NCBI GenBank assembly: GCA_021399435.1
Contig: JAJTUP010000006.1
Location: forward strand, 1,178,001 to 1,242,000
Length of the DNA: 64,000 nt
Direction: 5' to 3'
Source of the DNA: Diaporthe sp. PMI_573
Taxonomy: Eukaryota; Ascomycota; Sordariomycetes; Diaporthales; Diaporthaceae
Within the stretch, counting starts at the first letter, position 1, and each line of letters begins with the position of its first letter. Both the position numbers and the translations under genes were made by a program. This document shows positions 35,468 through 47,629 of the stretch, one piece after another. The notes below the pieces were generated by a model. It did not search any database. It was not told where the DNA came from and was given only the letters and a program-made list of their open reading frames with translations.

Positions 35468-36595
35468 ATTTAGAAACTGCGAGCAATTGTTTAATGAATT
35501 TTCAATGATATCACCCATGTTCCAAACCTGCCAAAGACACGCCAGCGAGGAGACACTAGAGGTTGTCCAGCAGCTCTGACCGCGGAAGTGGCGCAGCAGA
35601 CTACCGCACAGTGATTGATTGCCTTGTGGAGTGAGGTGACATTTTGCGGGGTCTAGCTCTACCAGAGACTCCTTGTGCCTCCAGTCAGTGAATTCCATGA
35701 ACTCGGACCATACCACCCGCGGCTGTCGAGAGGCCTGTCACCGTTCCAATGGAATTATAGCGCGGAACCGTGTGCCATACCCACCCGCCCGCTTCTTTTC
35801 CCTTATATCTATCTGGGGTAACGTCATCTCACCTCTGTGCCCGGATAACCCTACAGCCCTGGAATTAACAAGAGACGATCATCGATCTCGTCGACAGGCC
35901 CGTCGTTCCTTGTGTAGCTAAGATGCCGGTGCTCAACGACTCACAGCCCTCCGCCGTCCCCCTTTATGATGGACACAGCGCATTGTGACGTCGCATCATT
36001 GCGCAGGACGAATCCTTCGGCGTTGATGGTACATTTCCGCTACATCTATCAACCTGCAGACTCACACTTTACTCCTGGCACTGTGATACTTTCCAAGGCA
36101 CTCCTAGAGAGCGTGTTCTTCTTGTATCTGCCCGACGAGTTGGATCTGTCTTGACAGCTTTGGCGGGGCTTTCTCACAGTGCCTGAGATAACCGTCAAAT
36201 GTATCCTGCTCGACTTTCAACACCTCGTGCGATTCCCTCCACCACTTGCAGAATTTATGTCATGGCGCCTCCGCCAAGCTTGTTGGTTTGACGGGTTTTG
36301 AAGCTCGCGTGGACATCACTTCGCATGGCCATGAGATGCTAGGTTGGGTGAGAAAGGGTATAAGTAAATAGTCGTCTCACTCTACTCGTCGTCCCAGCCG
36401 TTCTGGCGAGTGTCGTCCCTGCATACAGATATTCAAGCCCAGTGGCTTGAGCTTGTTCCTGTTCCCAAGACTTATAGTCTTTTCTTGACCACCAAGCGCC
36501 CGTCTTGGTCATCTCTGGGCGGTCTTGGATTTGCTTATCCAGAAGCATTGGCGCACCCCGCCCCCCCCCAATTACAAGCCGCTCTTATTCCCGAC
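35468..36595. other. Intergenic region upstream of the transporter gene
   Basis: There is no supported coding region. It is the probable 3' UTR of the sulfatase-like gene followed by the transporter promoter and leader. A C-run lies at about 36561-36569. Confidence 0.45.
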
Positions 36596-39451
36596 ATGGC
36601 GGACTTTCTCCCGTCTGAGAAAGACCACCACCGGCGGGAGTCATCTGGCTCCTACTCAAAGGCCGAGGCCGAGCACCAGAGCCGTGGCCCCTCAGTCGAC
36701 CAGCCAGCTGGTGCTGGAGCTGAGGACCTGCGCCAGCGCCAAGATGCCTCGGCCAAGATGGAGAACCCGCTCGCTGGCTTCAGCCGCGAGCACGTTGTGC
36801 GCCTCGCGGATGACTTCTGCGCCAAGCACGGGTTCACCGATGACGAGGACCTGCGTGTCTTCCGGCTGGGAGCTGCCATCGCCGGCAATGACTTCCAGTG
36901 GGACACGATCGACGGCCTGAGGGATGATGAGAAGGTGGCCCTCCGAACGGAAGTTGATCACAAGTGGAGGGCGAACCCAAAGAAGCTTTATGGTGTTATA
37001 GTTGTCTGTGTAAGTCTGCCCACCTTGATATGCCCTGCGCTTGGGGAGTTCACAACTCTACCGGTTCCAGTCTGAACATGAAACTAATACAACATTTGTG
37101 CTAATCTACCAAAGGCACTTTGCGCTGCTGTACAAGGGATGGACGAGACAGTTGTAAACGGAGCTCAGTCCTTCTACAAGCATCAGTTTGGGATCGGAGA
37201 TAAAAGTTCGATGCGTGATTCCTGGCTCGTGGGGCTGGTGAATAGCGCCCCGTATCTTTGCTGTGCATTCATCGGTTGCTGGCTTACTGAGCCCATGAAC
37301 GCGAGGTTCGGCCGCCGGGGTACTGTCTGGATAAGTTGTCTCATCTCTGCACTGGCGTGCTTCTGGCAGGGCTTCACGAGTGAGTACTTGTCTGATTCTT
37401 CCATACGGCCTGTTTCAGAGAAGCTGATATTTTTCAAGATACCTGGTGGCACATGTTTATTGCGAGATTCTTCCTTGGCTTCGGTATCGGCCCCAAGTCG
37501 GCGACGACTCCCATCTTTGCCGCTGAGTGCTCACCACCTAAGCTGCGTGGCGCCTTGACGATGCAGTGGCAGATGTGGACTGCTTTTGGAATCATGATAG
37601 GATATGTGGCTGATCTTGCCTTTTACTTTGTGAGTGTCAAACTGCTGTTACGCGATTTCAGGCATCGCCGAGACGGGAGGTGGATTGATCCACCGGATTT
37701 TCAAAATGTCATCAGGACTAATCGAAAGTACAGGTCCCCGACCATGGGATACCGCTTGGCTTGAATTGGAGGCTCATGATGGCCTCGGCTATGATTCCAG
37801 CTGTTGTCGTCTGCTGTCTCATCCCGTAAGTTGATGTCTCCTCGCTTTCTGCTCTCTCTGACGTCGCTTGGAGAACCATGAGTCCTGGTTCCGCACTAGA
37901 TTACTGACAAGTCGTAGCATGTTCCCCGAATCTCCCCGTTGGTATTTGACCAAGCACCGCCACGTAGACGCCTATAAGGCTATATGCCAACTACGACTGA
38001 GCAAGATCCAGGCCGCCCGAGACCTCTTCTACATGGACTTTGGCTTGCAAGCGGAGAGAGAAGCGATGTCCATCGGCAAGCAGAACCGAATCAAGGAATT
38101 CATTACCATCCGGCGTAATCGAAATGCCATGATCGGGTCTGAGATCGTCATGTTCATGCAACAATTCTGCGGAGTAAACGTGATTGCATACTACTCTTCT
38201 GAGATTTTCCTGGAGGCCAACCTTCCCGAGACTAGTGCTCTGGCAGCCTCTCTCGGCTTCGGCATCATCAACTGGCTGTTTGCAATCCCGGCTGTCTACA
38301 GTGAGCCTGGAACTCATTCCAAGAGACACATGGAGTCTTGAAGCTGACCATGGCCAGCCATCGACACGTTCGGACGGCGCAATCTGCTCTTGACGACATT
38401 CCCACTGATGTCTCTCTGCTGTAAGTAAACCCTTGACCTGATCCGGGGGATTGCGAAGGTGGAAGCCGGACGGCGTGCTGATGTGTAAAAAACAGTATTC
38501 TTTGTGGGCTTCAGCTTCTGGATCCCAGAAGACTCGACTGCCCGGATTGCTGTAAGTGTTGATCACACCATTCTGCCTTTTTGTGCAGCTAGCCCCTGCA
38601 GTTTCAGGTGCCTGGGCTCCGTCAGGAACAGGTTATTGGACTCCTTTTGTCTGTGTCCCTCCTCTTGAATATGCCGGTAGCTAACCTGTAGTGTTGCGCA
38701 GTGTATCGCCCTTGGTATATACTGTAAGCACAACTCTCCTCCTCCCTGACCCTATCTCCTGTATCTTGGAATGTTCCAGGACCCAGAACCTTGGACTCTG
38801 TAGCAAGTGATTAACACACAATAGTGTTTGGAATGGTATACTCCCCGGGTGAAGGCCCGGTGCCGTTCACATACTCGGCTGAGGCGTACCCTCTTTACAT
38901 CCGTCCCATCGGAATGTCGCTTGCCACCGCAACGACCTGGTTCTTCAACTTTGTGCTCAGCGTCACATGGCCTTCGCTGTTGCAGGCGTTCAAGCCGCAA
39001 GGAGCCTTTGGCTGGTACGCCGGGTGGAATATTATTGGATTCTTCTTGGTCCTATTCTTCCTGCCTGAGACCAAGGAGAAGACTCTTGAAGAGCTGGACG
39101 CCGTTTTCAACGTGCCTCTGCGAGTGCACGCCAAATATGGGCGTAAGTGGCTTCAGAAGCAACCCTTCCCCCCCCCCCCCTCGATGAGCGATCCAGAGAC
39201 CTGGTCATTCGTATGAAGGATCGAACATTTCGACCTCTGACTACCCCTGACCCCACAAACTCTCTCGCAGCCGGTGAAGCGGCAGGCCAGTGACTAACCG
39301 ATTTCCAGTTGAACAATTCAAGTACTTTATTCACCGATACGTGTTTTGGCGCCACGTGGACCCGCCGGCGGTTCCCCGCCAGGAGATTCTAAAGCATTCG
39401 GACAAGTCAGTTGCACCGAAGTCTGAGTATGACCCGGTTAAGCGTGTATAA
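36596..39451 (+). CDS. MFS sugar/polyol transporter (sugar porter family)
   Basis: Ten exons (36596-37009, 37115-37379, 37439-37629, 37734-37825, 37918-38300, 38358-38420, 38496-38551, 38702-38723, 38825-39142, 39309-39451) give 648 aa; the smallest exon is 22 nt. Sugar-porter signatures occur in order: RFGRRGTVWIS after TM2, the PESPRWYLTK motif after TM6, MQQFCGVNVIAYYSSEIF in TM7, IDTFGRRNLLL after TM8, GEGPVPFTYSAEAYPLYIRP in TM10, and PETKEKTLEELD after TM12. The ~130-residue charged cytosolic N-terminus resembles that of fungal myo-inositol and polyol transporter relatives more than hexose transporters. It would act at the plasma membrane by proton symport or facilitated uptake. The substrate cannot be read from the sequence. 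All splice sites are GT-AG and phase-consistent. Confidence 0.93.
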
Positions 39452-40326
39452 GAGAGGCAAAGGCCCGACGTCACCACAATGTTGGAGCTAGTGTTTGAGT
39501 GGAGTCTTTGTTGCGGCTCGGTAACCTGATCAAGGGATACCCCTGGATGGGGACCGTTGTCAAAAGGGCGCCCGCGGAACCGACGAGCCCTTTACACAGT
39601 GAGCGCAGGCCGACCCCTGGATTTGAATTGTTGCATGTATTTATTGGTGATTCGGGCTGGGCACTCTGTGTGCAATTAATGGAAATTTAATTTGGGAGAG
39701 AATCAACCCTCGTTCTTTGCGATTCCACAGGACGACACCTCCCAGCATGGGCTTTCAGCACAAATTGCTTGATGTCTGCAGCCGCCAACAAGCGACAGTA
39801 TGCAAGTACCGCATACCCCAACCAAGCATGCCCACTCTGGCTACCTACCTTGGACCTGGGAAGGCGTGCCCACCGATCGCTGGACAGTTAGTTCAGTTCA
39901 GGCAGGTAGGAGGCGATGTAAGCACCGATGAGTGTAGCATTCATGCGTCGTCGAGAAATGATGTCCATCGCCTCGAGTGAAGAGCCCACAAGTGTCCGCG
40001 GTCGCCGAAGGCTAGTGAGATACCACAGTACGCGGCCCAGTCTGCCGTCGGCCTGCTTTATGCGCCCAGCTGCGCGCCCCGTGCCGAGGTAATGCACTAA
40101 CAAGCCACTTGTTGTTTGGCCGGCGCCCTCGGACGGCCGCACGTTCTGCTGCATCATCGCATAAAACTTGCCGCTGGCCGACGACAGTCCTTGCCTCGTG
40201 CAGCCCGCTCCTGCTTTTGAACGACCGCTGCAGGTGGATTTCATTTGATATTTTAGTACTAGTCTTGCTACAAACCCGCACATCAGCCTCCACCGCCGTT
40301 GAGAGTCGGTCAGTAAGCTATCCAAG
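39452..40326. other. Intergenic region upstream of the S1P lyase gene
   Basis: A 203-codon open frame runs on the minus strand (40499-39888) through this region and under the first lyase exon. It has no domain, and I treat it as chance. I see no other structure. Confidence 0.4.
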
Positions 40327-42388
40327 ATGCCGGGCTCGTCGCGGATGCCCATCAGCCTGCGGGACGGCCTCAACAGCGTCAAGAAGTCCCGCCACGGCAA
40401 CCCCATACAATTTCTCAACGTCGAGCTGTAAGTGGTATTTCCAAGACGGGCGGTAATCTGCCACTGCTGCCCAGATCGACTTGGGGTCCACGGGTCCATG
40501 GCCCCCCAGCTGTTCCAAGCTTCTGGGCCGGAACAGCTGACGGGACCCCTCCCTGTGTGGCCCCCGTACGGCCCGGGGCTGTCGCAATCTCCCTGATGAC
40601 GCCCACGTTGTACCGCACCGCACGCCTCAGCTCAGTCGGTCATCCGGCGCCCCGCCCCGTCCGTATACCTCCGCCGAGTGGAACCTCCGGCTGACCTGGT
40701 CATCTGCCTCTAGACTCAAGAACATAATATTCTTCTACTTCCTTCTGCGATGGACGCGGCGGTCCTTCTGGAAACTGAAGGGGCGCGGGCTGGTCGGCAC
40801 ACTGGTCGAGCTGTACACAGACGCGCGGCGCATCGCGTACGGTTGGTTCCTCCAGGCGCCGGGGGTGCGCACCAAGGTCAAGGCACAGGTGGATGAGGCC
40901 AAGGCGAACCTGCAGAAGAAGCTGGTGAAGGCCGACGAGACGCGGTACCTGTCGCTGCCCAAGCAGGGCTGGAACGACGACGACCTGCGTGCTGAGCTCG
41001 AGCGGCTAGCGAACCTGGACCACACCCGGTGGGAGGACGGCTTCGTCAGCGGCGCCGTGTACCACGGCGAGGACGCGCTTATCAAGCTGCAGACCGAGGC
41101 GTACGGCAAGTTCACGGTCGCGAACCCCATCCACCCGGACGTGTTCCCCGCCGTGAGGAAGATGGAGGCCGAGGTGGTGGCCATGGTGCTGTCGCTGTTC
41201 AACGCGCCGCCCTCTGCCGCCGGCGTGTCGACGTCCGGGGGCACTGAGAGCATCCTGATGGCCTGCCTGAGTGCCAGGCAGAAGGCCTACGTGGAGAGGG
41301 GCGTGACGGAGCCCGAGATGTAAGTTGCGCGTGTTCAGCTCACCTCGAGCACAAGCTTCCCCGGGACAGCCCCTGCTGACTATCGTGGTCCCAGGATCCT
41401 TCCTGACACGGCGCACACGGCTTTCCGCAAGGCGTGTGAGTACTTCGGTATCAAGATGCAGCTGGTGGCGTGCCCTGCGCCGAGCTACCAGGTGGACACG
41501 CGGCGGGTGTCACGGCTGATCAACGCCAACACGATCCTGCTGGTGGGCAGCGCGCCCAACTTCCCGCACGGGATCATGGACGACATCGCGGCGCTGTCCA
41601 AGATCGCGCTGCGGCGCAAGATCCCGCTGCACGTGGACTGCTGCCTGGGGTCGTTCCTGGTGCCGTTCCTGGACAAGGCCGGGTTCGAGACGGCGCCGTT
41701 CGACTTCCGGCTGCGCGGGGTCACGTCCATCAGCTGCGACACGCACAAGTACGGGTTCGCGCCCAAGGGCAACAGCACGACGCTGTACCGCACGGCGGAG
41801 CTGCGGGCGTACCAGTACTTTGTGATCCCGGACTGGTCGGGCGGTGTGTACGCCTCGCCCGGGCTCGCCGGGTCGCGGCCGGGTGCGCTGATCGCGGCGT
41901 GCTGGACGAGCCTGATGAGCGTGGGCGAGGAGGGCTACCTGGACGCGTGCGTGCGCATCGTCGGGACGACCAAGCGCATCTCGGAACGCATCCGCGACTC
42001 GCCCGTGCTGGCGGCGGAGCTGGAGGTGATGGGGAAGCCACTGGTGTCGGTGGTTGCGGTCACGGCGCGCAACCTCAACATCTACGACATCGCCGACGCC
42101 ATGTCGCAGCGCGGCTGGCACCTCAACTCGCTGCAGGACCCGCCCGCCATACACGTCGCCGTCACCCTGCCCATCACAAAGGTCTGGGAGAAGCTGACCG
42201 ACGACCTCGAGGCCGTCATCGAGGATGAGCGCGAGAAGGAGCGCGTGCGCATCGCACAGGGCAAGGGCGCCAGGGGCAAGGCCATGGGCGACTCGGCCGC
42301 GCTCTATGGTGTTGCTGGCAGCCTCCCCAACAAGGGCGTTGTGGTGCAGCTGGCCAGTGGCTTCCTGGACACCTTGTACAAGGCATGA
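40327..42388 (+). CDS. DPL1: Sphingosine-1-phosphate lyase (PLP-dependent)
   Basis: This enzyme cleaves phosphorylated long-chain bases to ethanolamine phosphate and a fatty aldehyde, the exit step of sphingolipid breakdown, at the ER membrane. Three exons (40327-40427, 40714-41319, 41395-42388) give 566 aa, the family's usual length. The first intron is long (286 nt). An N-terminal membrane anchor (NIIFFYFLLRW, residues ~36-46) precedes the fold-type I PLP domain. VSTSGGTESILMA is the phosphate-binding turn, HVDCCLGSF contains the cofactor-contacting Asp, and SCDTHKYGFAPKG provides the Schiff-base Lys354. The C-terminal WHLNSLQDPPAIHV is also typical. Codons are strikingly GC-ending, which opens long false frames on both strands across exon 3. 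Confidence 0.96.
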
Positions 42389-43618
42389 GCCCACCATGGG
42401 AGTCGACTGGGGTATATGAGGGCGGACCGGACGGTGAGAGGGAGCTAAGGCAAGGAGGCAGATTTATTGGTATTGCTTCTGCTTTGAGAAACGGACTGGC
42501 AGCTATGAAGCATTCTGGGAGGGCCTACTATTAAGCCGGGGACATCTGCATGGCACAACATGGACACTGTCGTTCTTAGAGGGGGTATCTATTGTGGTCG
42601 TTACAGCTATGTTTATATACATATACACTCGAGGACGCAACAGAGCAGGACGGCGTTGGGCGGGCATATTTCAGTTTTGCCTGTAGGTAGGTGGCTCACC
42701 CACCTACACTCCACCTAACGCTCTTACGTTTACGATGAGAAAGAAGCCATCGCAGATACCGCAGGTGCTGCAAATATCTTTGACACATCAACGACATAGC
42801 CCCACACGGAATAGGACATGGTTCTTGTAAAAAGCTTATATTGTGTCTAGCTCTTCCCGTTCTCTTGGTCGCAGCTCCATGAGGGTTGGCTTGTGCCTGT
42901 TCCTTCTGGCTACCACCTGTAGATGCTGTAGACAACCACCCAGTCCATGTGCCTTGTCCAATACATTCCTAGCCCTTCAGCTGTAGTTGTCAAGTCGTTC
43001 ATGTGTTGTGCTGTGTTGTGTTCTGCTCTGATCTGATCAGGCCCCTTGTTTTGTTTCCCCTGTTCACTAGACCCTCGCTTTCGAGGTCGCCATGCATTTC
43101 AAGCTCTGAGTACGTACCCCCGTCTCGGCTTGGGGCACTCCTTCCTGTCCAATATGCAGGTGTGTCCTCTTCCCTGTCCTGGTGATATGGTCACACCTGC
43201 TTCACCTTTGGAGAATGGCCCTTGGTGGCTGGCCCTCCTTCCCTATGCCTGCCTGCCTGCCTGCCGTTCCCTTTCCTGCAAGTACAAAGTATGGCGCTGC
43301 TCCCTTTCTTCAACATCGTTTACATCATCTCTTGTCACGGCCATTGCTGCAATGCACCAGACCCCCACGCACTCACCATCTTCTCCTTCTTTAAGCCCAA
43401 AGCTTGAATACCAACCAGTCCTACAAGTCAGCACCGCGGTCTCGGAAATGGCCCATGCCAGGGTCACTCTGCTTCACGGCGTCCTCCACGTCCCCTACCT
43501 GTCGCCTCTCCGAGATCTCGAGCTGGTGCGGGCTCTTCAGCCGCTTGTGTAAAATATATCTCAATCCCATCGTCAATCCTCGAGACCTTGCTTCCGAATC
43601 CCTCATGACTACTGATTG
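42389..43618. other. Intergenic region between convergent genes
   Basis: This region lies between the S1P lyase (plus) and PDK (minus) 3' ends. It contains only short frames and a CCTG run near 43246-43263. I see nothing functional beyond probable 3' UTRs. Confidence 0.45.
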
Positions 43619-45224
43619 CTACTGCAGAGGTTCTGACGAGCTGGACAACCTGTTGAGATGCAGGTACACGTCTGTGCCGTACCTGATCAAGGGGGAAAGG
43701 TAGTTTTGTCAGCAAACGGGGTTCTCCTTCTCGTCCATAATGCCCCCCTCCGTCGGGCCTGAGCGGCAAACCTGGGCTGACTTACCCTTCCATGCTAATC
43801 AGTTTCAGATCACCTCCAAAGTATCGCGCATACAGCCTCGATATGGGTAGCCCGTAGCCGAAACCCGCCATCGGTGCCTTGAAGTCGCTCTTGTCGAAGT
43901 CGGGGTCCAGGCTCGGTGTCCTGTCGACGGTCGTGTACATGTACGTCCATACCAGCGGTATCGCGCTGCGTGGAATCCCGCCGCCCTCATCAGAGATCTT
44001 GATGGTGATGTCCTCCTTGCCCTCGGCCACAATCACCTTGGTCACCGGGAACTCCTGCTTGTCCTGGCCGTGCGTCTCGACCACGGCGCGCAGCGAATTC
44101 TTGAGGGTCTCGAACAGCATGTGGCTCAGATGTCCGGGCACATACATGAAGTTCAAATTGGGGTTACACACGAGCTGGATCTTGGGCGCCTCGAACAGGC
44201 CATAGTGGTCCTCACACACGAACCTCGCATTTTCGATCGCCTCTTGCGCCAGATCCTGCACGTTGGTCTTGGTGCAGATGATGCCGACATAGTTTGGGTC
44301 TGTATAGTGGCTCTGGTCGGTCAGAGCGATGTGCTGACCGATGAGCATGCGGATACCGATGCGCGACATATAAAATCGGTCCAAAAACGACTGGATCGTG
44401 CCGTCGATCTGCATGCGTTGTCGCTTGCGCTTGTACTCGAGGATGCCCTGCGCCATGGTGGTCACGACACCGTCATGACGCCGCTTGATCTTGTGCAGCG
44501 TTTGTGCAAACTTCTGGTTGTACAGCTGCAGATCCGGAGGCCAATCGCCGCTGTCGTCGACCATGGCGAAGTACCGCCGCGCAGCCTGGTATTTCTTGGC
44601 CCAGCTTTCTCTTCCGTTGCCGTTCGCTTGTGGCATCGAGGTATACTGGCCCTCCTCGATGCTGGGGTTCGGTGTTGCCTCCGGCAGCATCTGGCCTTTT
44701 CCGAGAGACTTGCTAGGGCGCATAAGACGTTCGCGCACGTCGGTGGGGAGCTTCGGTCGTGGGAGGTCGGTGATCTCCTGTTCCACCGCCGGGTCATATG
44801 TGAGTCACCGTGAACCTAGACAATGGCCGAGGGGTTTGGAGAAGAGGTCCGGGATGTGCCACATACTTCGAATGACTGTGCATACCAGTCATGAACTTTC
44901 CTCACCGAGGGCATCTCGCTGAGACCGTCGGGGAGGGTCTCAAGCTCCTGGACCCTGTGGGCCAGCCTTATAGGTAGTTCCTCAGAGAGGAACTGGGAGG
45001 CGCGGAATAGGGTTCCTGCGGAGAGGGGTGTGAGCATGGCATGGGCTGCTGGCTTGCCCTCACAGGGCGTGCGGACGCGACACAAGCCTGCGGCGTTGCA
45101 AGAACTCACCGACAGAGGGTCTCTCGCCGAATTGGACCATCTGGCGCAGACTGACGCCGGTAGCCGGGAAGGAGGCATAATGGCGGATGGTGTCCATCAG
45201 CTTCTCGGTCTTCCGCCACGACAT
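43619..45224 (-). CDS. Mitochondrial pyruvate dehydrogenase kinase
   Basis: Four exons (45224-45110, 45015-44867, 44777-43786, 43682-43619) give 439 aa. The last exon has only 21 codons, ending in YGTDVYLHLNRLS and a short Ser/Glu/Pro/Leu/Gln tail. PDK features occur in order: TGVSLRQMVQFG at the N-terminus, FLSEELPIRLAHRVQEL, SRIGIRMLIGQHIAL, and then the GHKL ATPase boxes, namely the N-box ETLKNSLRAVVE, G1 ISDEGGGIP and G2 GFGYGLPISRLYARYFGG. It phosphorylates and inactivates the E1-alpha subunit of pyruvate dehydrogenase in the matrix; the related branched-chain kinase is a less likely alternative. The DW motif of mammalian PDKs is absent, as the protein stops soon after G2. An insert of about 35 residues follows the first helix. 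A mitochondrial presequence is not obvious in the 10-residue leader. Confidence 0.92.
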
Positions 45225-47629
45225 TTTGACGGATTGAGCGTGGATGCCCACGATTGCCTGAGGGACGTTTGTCTGCCTATGATTGCCTCATCGACGACCG
45301 GTACTGTCTCAAGTGGGCGCTTGATGGTCCGAGGTGTGTTGTGAGGGACCTCGAGTCCTCTCTCCGAGTCTGTGCAATGGCGTTGACTCTTCAGGAAGAA
45401 GTGCACCCTTAGCCGAGGCAACGCCGGGATTAATCGATATGGAGAAGTATGGGAATGACGCAACGCTATCCTGTGGACGGACTGGGGGTCACGAGGGTTG
45501 AGAGCTTTTGGGTTTAGGGGTCCTAAAGGTCCGCGGACACATGGAAGTTCTCGAAAGACCGTGTGAGAATTGAGGGGGTCAGGTTAGGGAGGAATTGAGA
45601 TAGTTCCTCAGCCTTGACGTTGCCCAGAAGGGAGGTGTATTGGACTGCGGTGCAGAGAGGGCCAGAAAGCTTAAGAACGGCCCGCCTGGTTCGCTCGCAG
45701 ACCACATACAGAACGGAGCTCACCACAGTGGACCATCCACGGCAACCGAGCAGAGCAAGCACCTGGACAGTCCCGCTCGCAGCTCACGTCACGTCACGTC
45801 ACCTCTGGCAATTACATTACAGACATGCTCGGATACCCAAGGTGGTACGCCTGGGAGTGCGCCGAAGAGCCACTCGCACCTATCGTCTCACCAGGCCGGA
45901 CAGTCATGGCCTCGTGCCCAGCTATAGCACAGGCGCCCCGGTGCCTGGTAGCTTCAGATCACCCCACAATGGCAGGGCGGGCGGGCAACAAGGGCGATGC
46001 GACCGGGACAGGGGAGAGAAGCTCCATGTTTCCGACTCGACCTCACAGGGGCAGGCCGACCCCACATGAGTGCATTACACTACCGTACCGGCTGCCGCCT
46101 CCTCGAAAGCCGCACTCTCATTACTACACTGCCAGTCCGGGCTAGCTACAGTCTGGGTACACAACCAGCAATCACGCTGCAGCCAAGAGTGGTGATGAGG
46201 ACAAGAAACACCACCAAGTAACTGGCCACTGACTCAAGTGAGCTTCAACGCCTGCCCTCCAGCTCCATGTGGGTAACAGCCACTGACTGATGTAGCTGTT
46301 GAGGCCTTTGAGACCTGTGCTGCCCGGGGGACTCGCCCCGGTCGGACAAGACACGGTGAGATCAACGAGCCTCTCCATCACATGCCAAAAGCCCCTCAAC
46401 CGGTAAGCACCGACGCTCTTGGGCTACCCTTCCCGGGGCACGAAGCCCAGCACTACTGCCACGGCCCTGTGTCTGACCATTGACTTGGGTAATATGGGTT
46501 GCTGGTCATCACTGAGATGATGGCCTCTCTATCCACGGCGTTGCTTTACTGCAATGTCTACAGAGTATCTGGGAACAGTATTTTAACTACGACTGACCAG
46601 GAAAGATACAGCAAGTGTGCAGTTTGACACTATATTCGGATCCGAGTGGGGTGGTGTGATCTGCATTGCACCAGGGAGTCCGAGCTGGGCAAAAGTTCAA
46701 GATACTCTGATTTTCTCACAACAGGCACAGGTCCCGTTTCTGTATACACCTCATAAGATAACCTGCTGGGACGTGACCCCCGTGGGATAATTGTGGGATA
46801 ATGTCTCACGTGTAATATTCTATAGGATGCCCTTCTGAGTGATGATTTCCGTGGGACGTATAGCATGACCTATGGTATTGCCCCCCACAGGGAGCAATCC
46901 CATGGGATAACCTCGTATCTCCCGATAGACATGAGGTTGAATAGGCTGACTGAGACGAAGTCCACATTTTGACAGTTTGGGTGGCAAGCTCTCTGAACCT
47001 CCATTATAAACAAACCTCTCTGGGTGTGCAAGCCGGCCGAGTCCGACGCAGCCTCATCTTACCGCCTTCGGGGTGAGATCTCATGAGCTCTTGAGAAGAC
47101 AGGTAAAAGCGTAACGACTTGTCCAATCTGAGGGCCCAATACGGGCTCAGTGAGGAAAACTTTTTCAAATATCAGATGTCGGGCGATCGAAAGTCGCCCT
47201 TGCTGCACAATGGAGCAAAGCTGCAGGGCTGCGGCTCCGACTGCAGAGAAGTCTAGACTCCAAACTCGGACCACATCAGTCCATTGGCGCTTTGGGCCTT
47301 TCTTGAAATTGACCCGTTAATGTCGCCTGGCACTCAGAACTCAGGGGTATGTACACTCGCCAATCTACCTGCCATATTACGAATTTCTACAATGCTTCGT
47401 GTGTTGACCTGCACAAGTCCCACGGATTATGTCCGATCAAGCCTCGTCGCATGGTGCTAGCCAGTGCTTCTTGCTTGTGCATGATACGATTTCTATTCGC
47501 AACTTCCTTCCTCGCGATAGCATCGACGTCACCGCAAGCTCTCTATGCGCACCCACCTGCAGGTACCCAACCCCACTCCACCAAGGGCTTCTACGGCGAC
47601 CATAACGACCATGCGCCCAGCGCGGAACC
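45225..47629. other. 2.4-kb region between divergent genes
   Basis: This is the upstream region of PDK (minus) and of the coiled-coil gene at 47630 (plus). The left part has a CACGT tandem near 45785. The middle carries the 15-bp repeat array listed separately. No coding region is supported. Confidence 0.45.
46752..47003 (+). repeat. Degenerate 15-bp palindromic repeat array with tail (copy A)
   Basis: About eleven diverged units lie between 46752 and 46925. The clearest is TCCCATGGGATAACC at 46898-46912, whose core ATCCCATGGGAT is a perfect palindrome. The array is followed by a tail containing GACGAAG and CTCTGAACCTC. Both units and tail recur at 62.65-62.91 kb. This is noncoding and AT-richer than its surroundings. 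Confidence 0.7.

Noticed and set aside
41510..42397. 295-codon minus-strand frame under S1P lyase
   Set aside because: It is the mirror of a GC3-rich coding exon whose sense product has all lyase motifs. The antisense translation is Arg/Val/Gln-rich with no domain.
44070..44813. 247-codon plus-strand frame under the PDK gene
   Set aside because: The opposite strand encodes a full GHKL kinase; this frame is its shadow.
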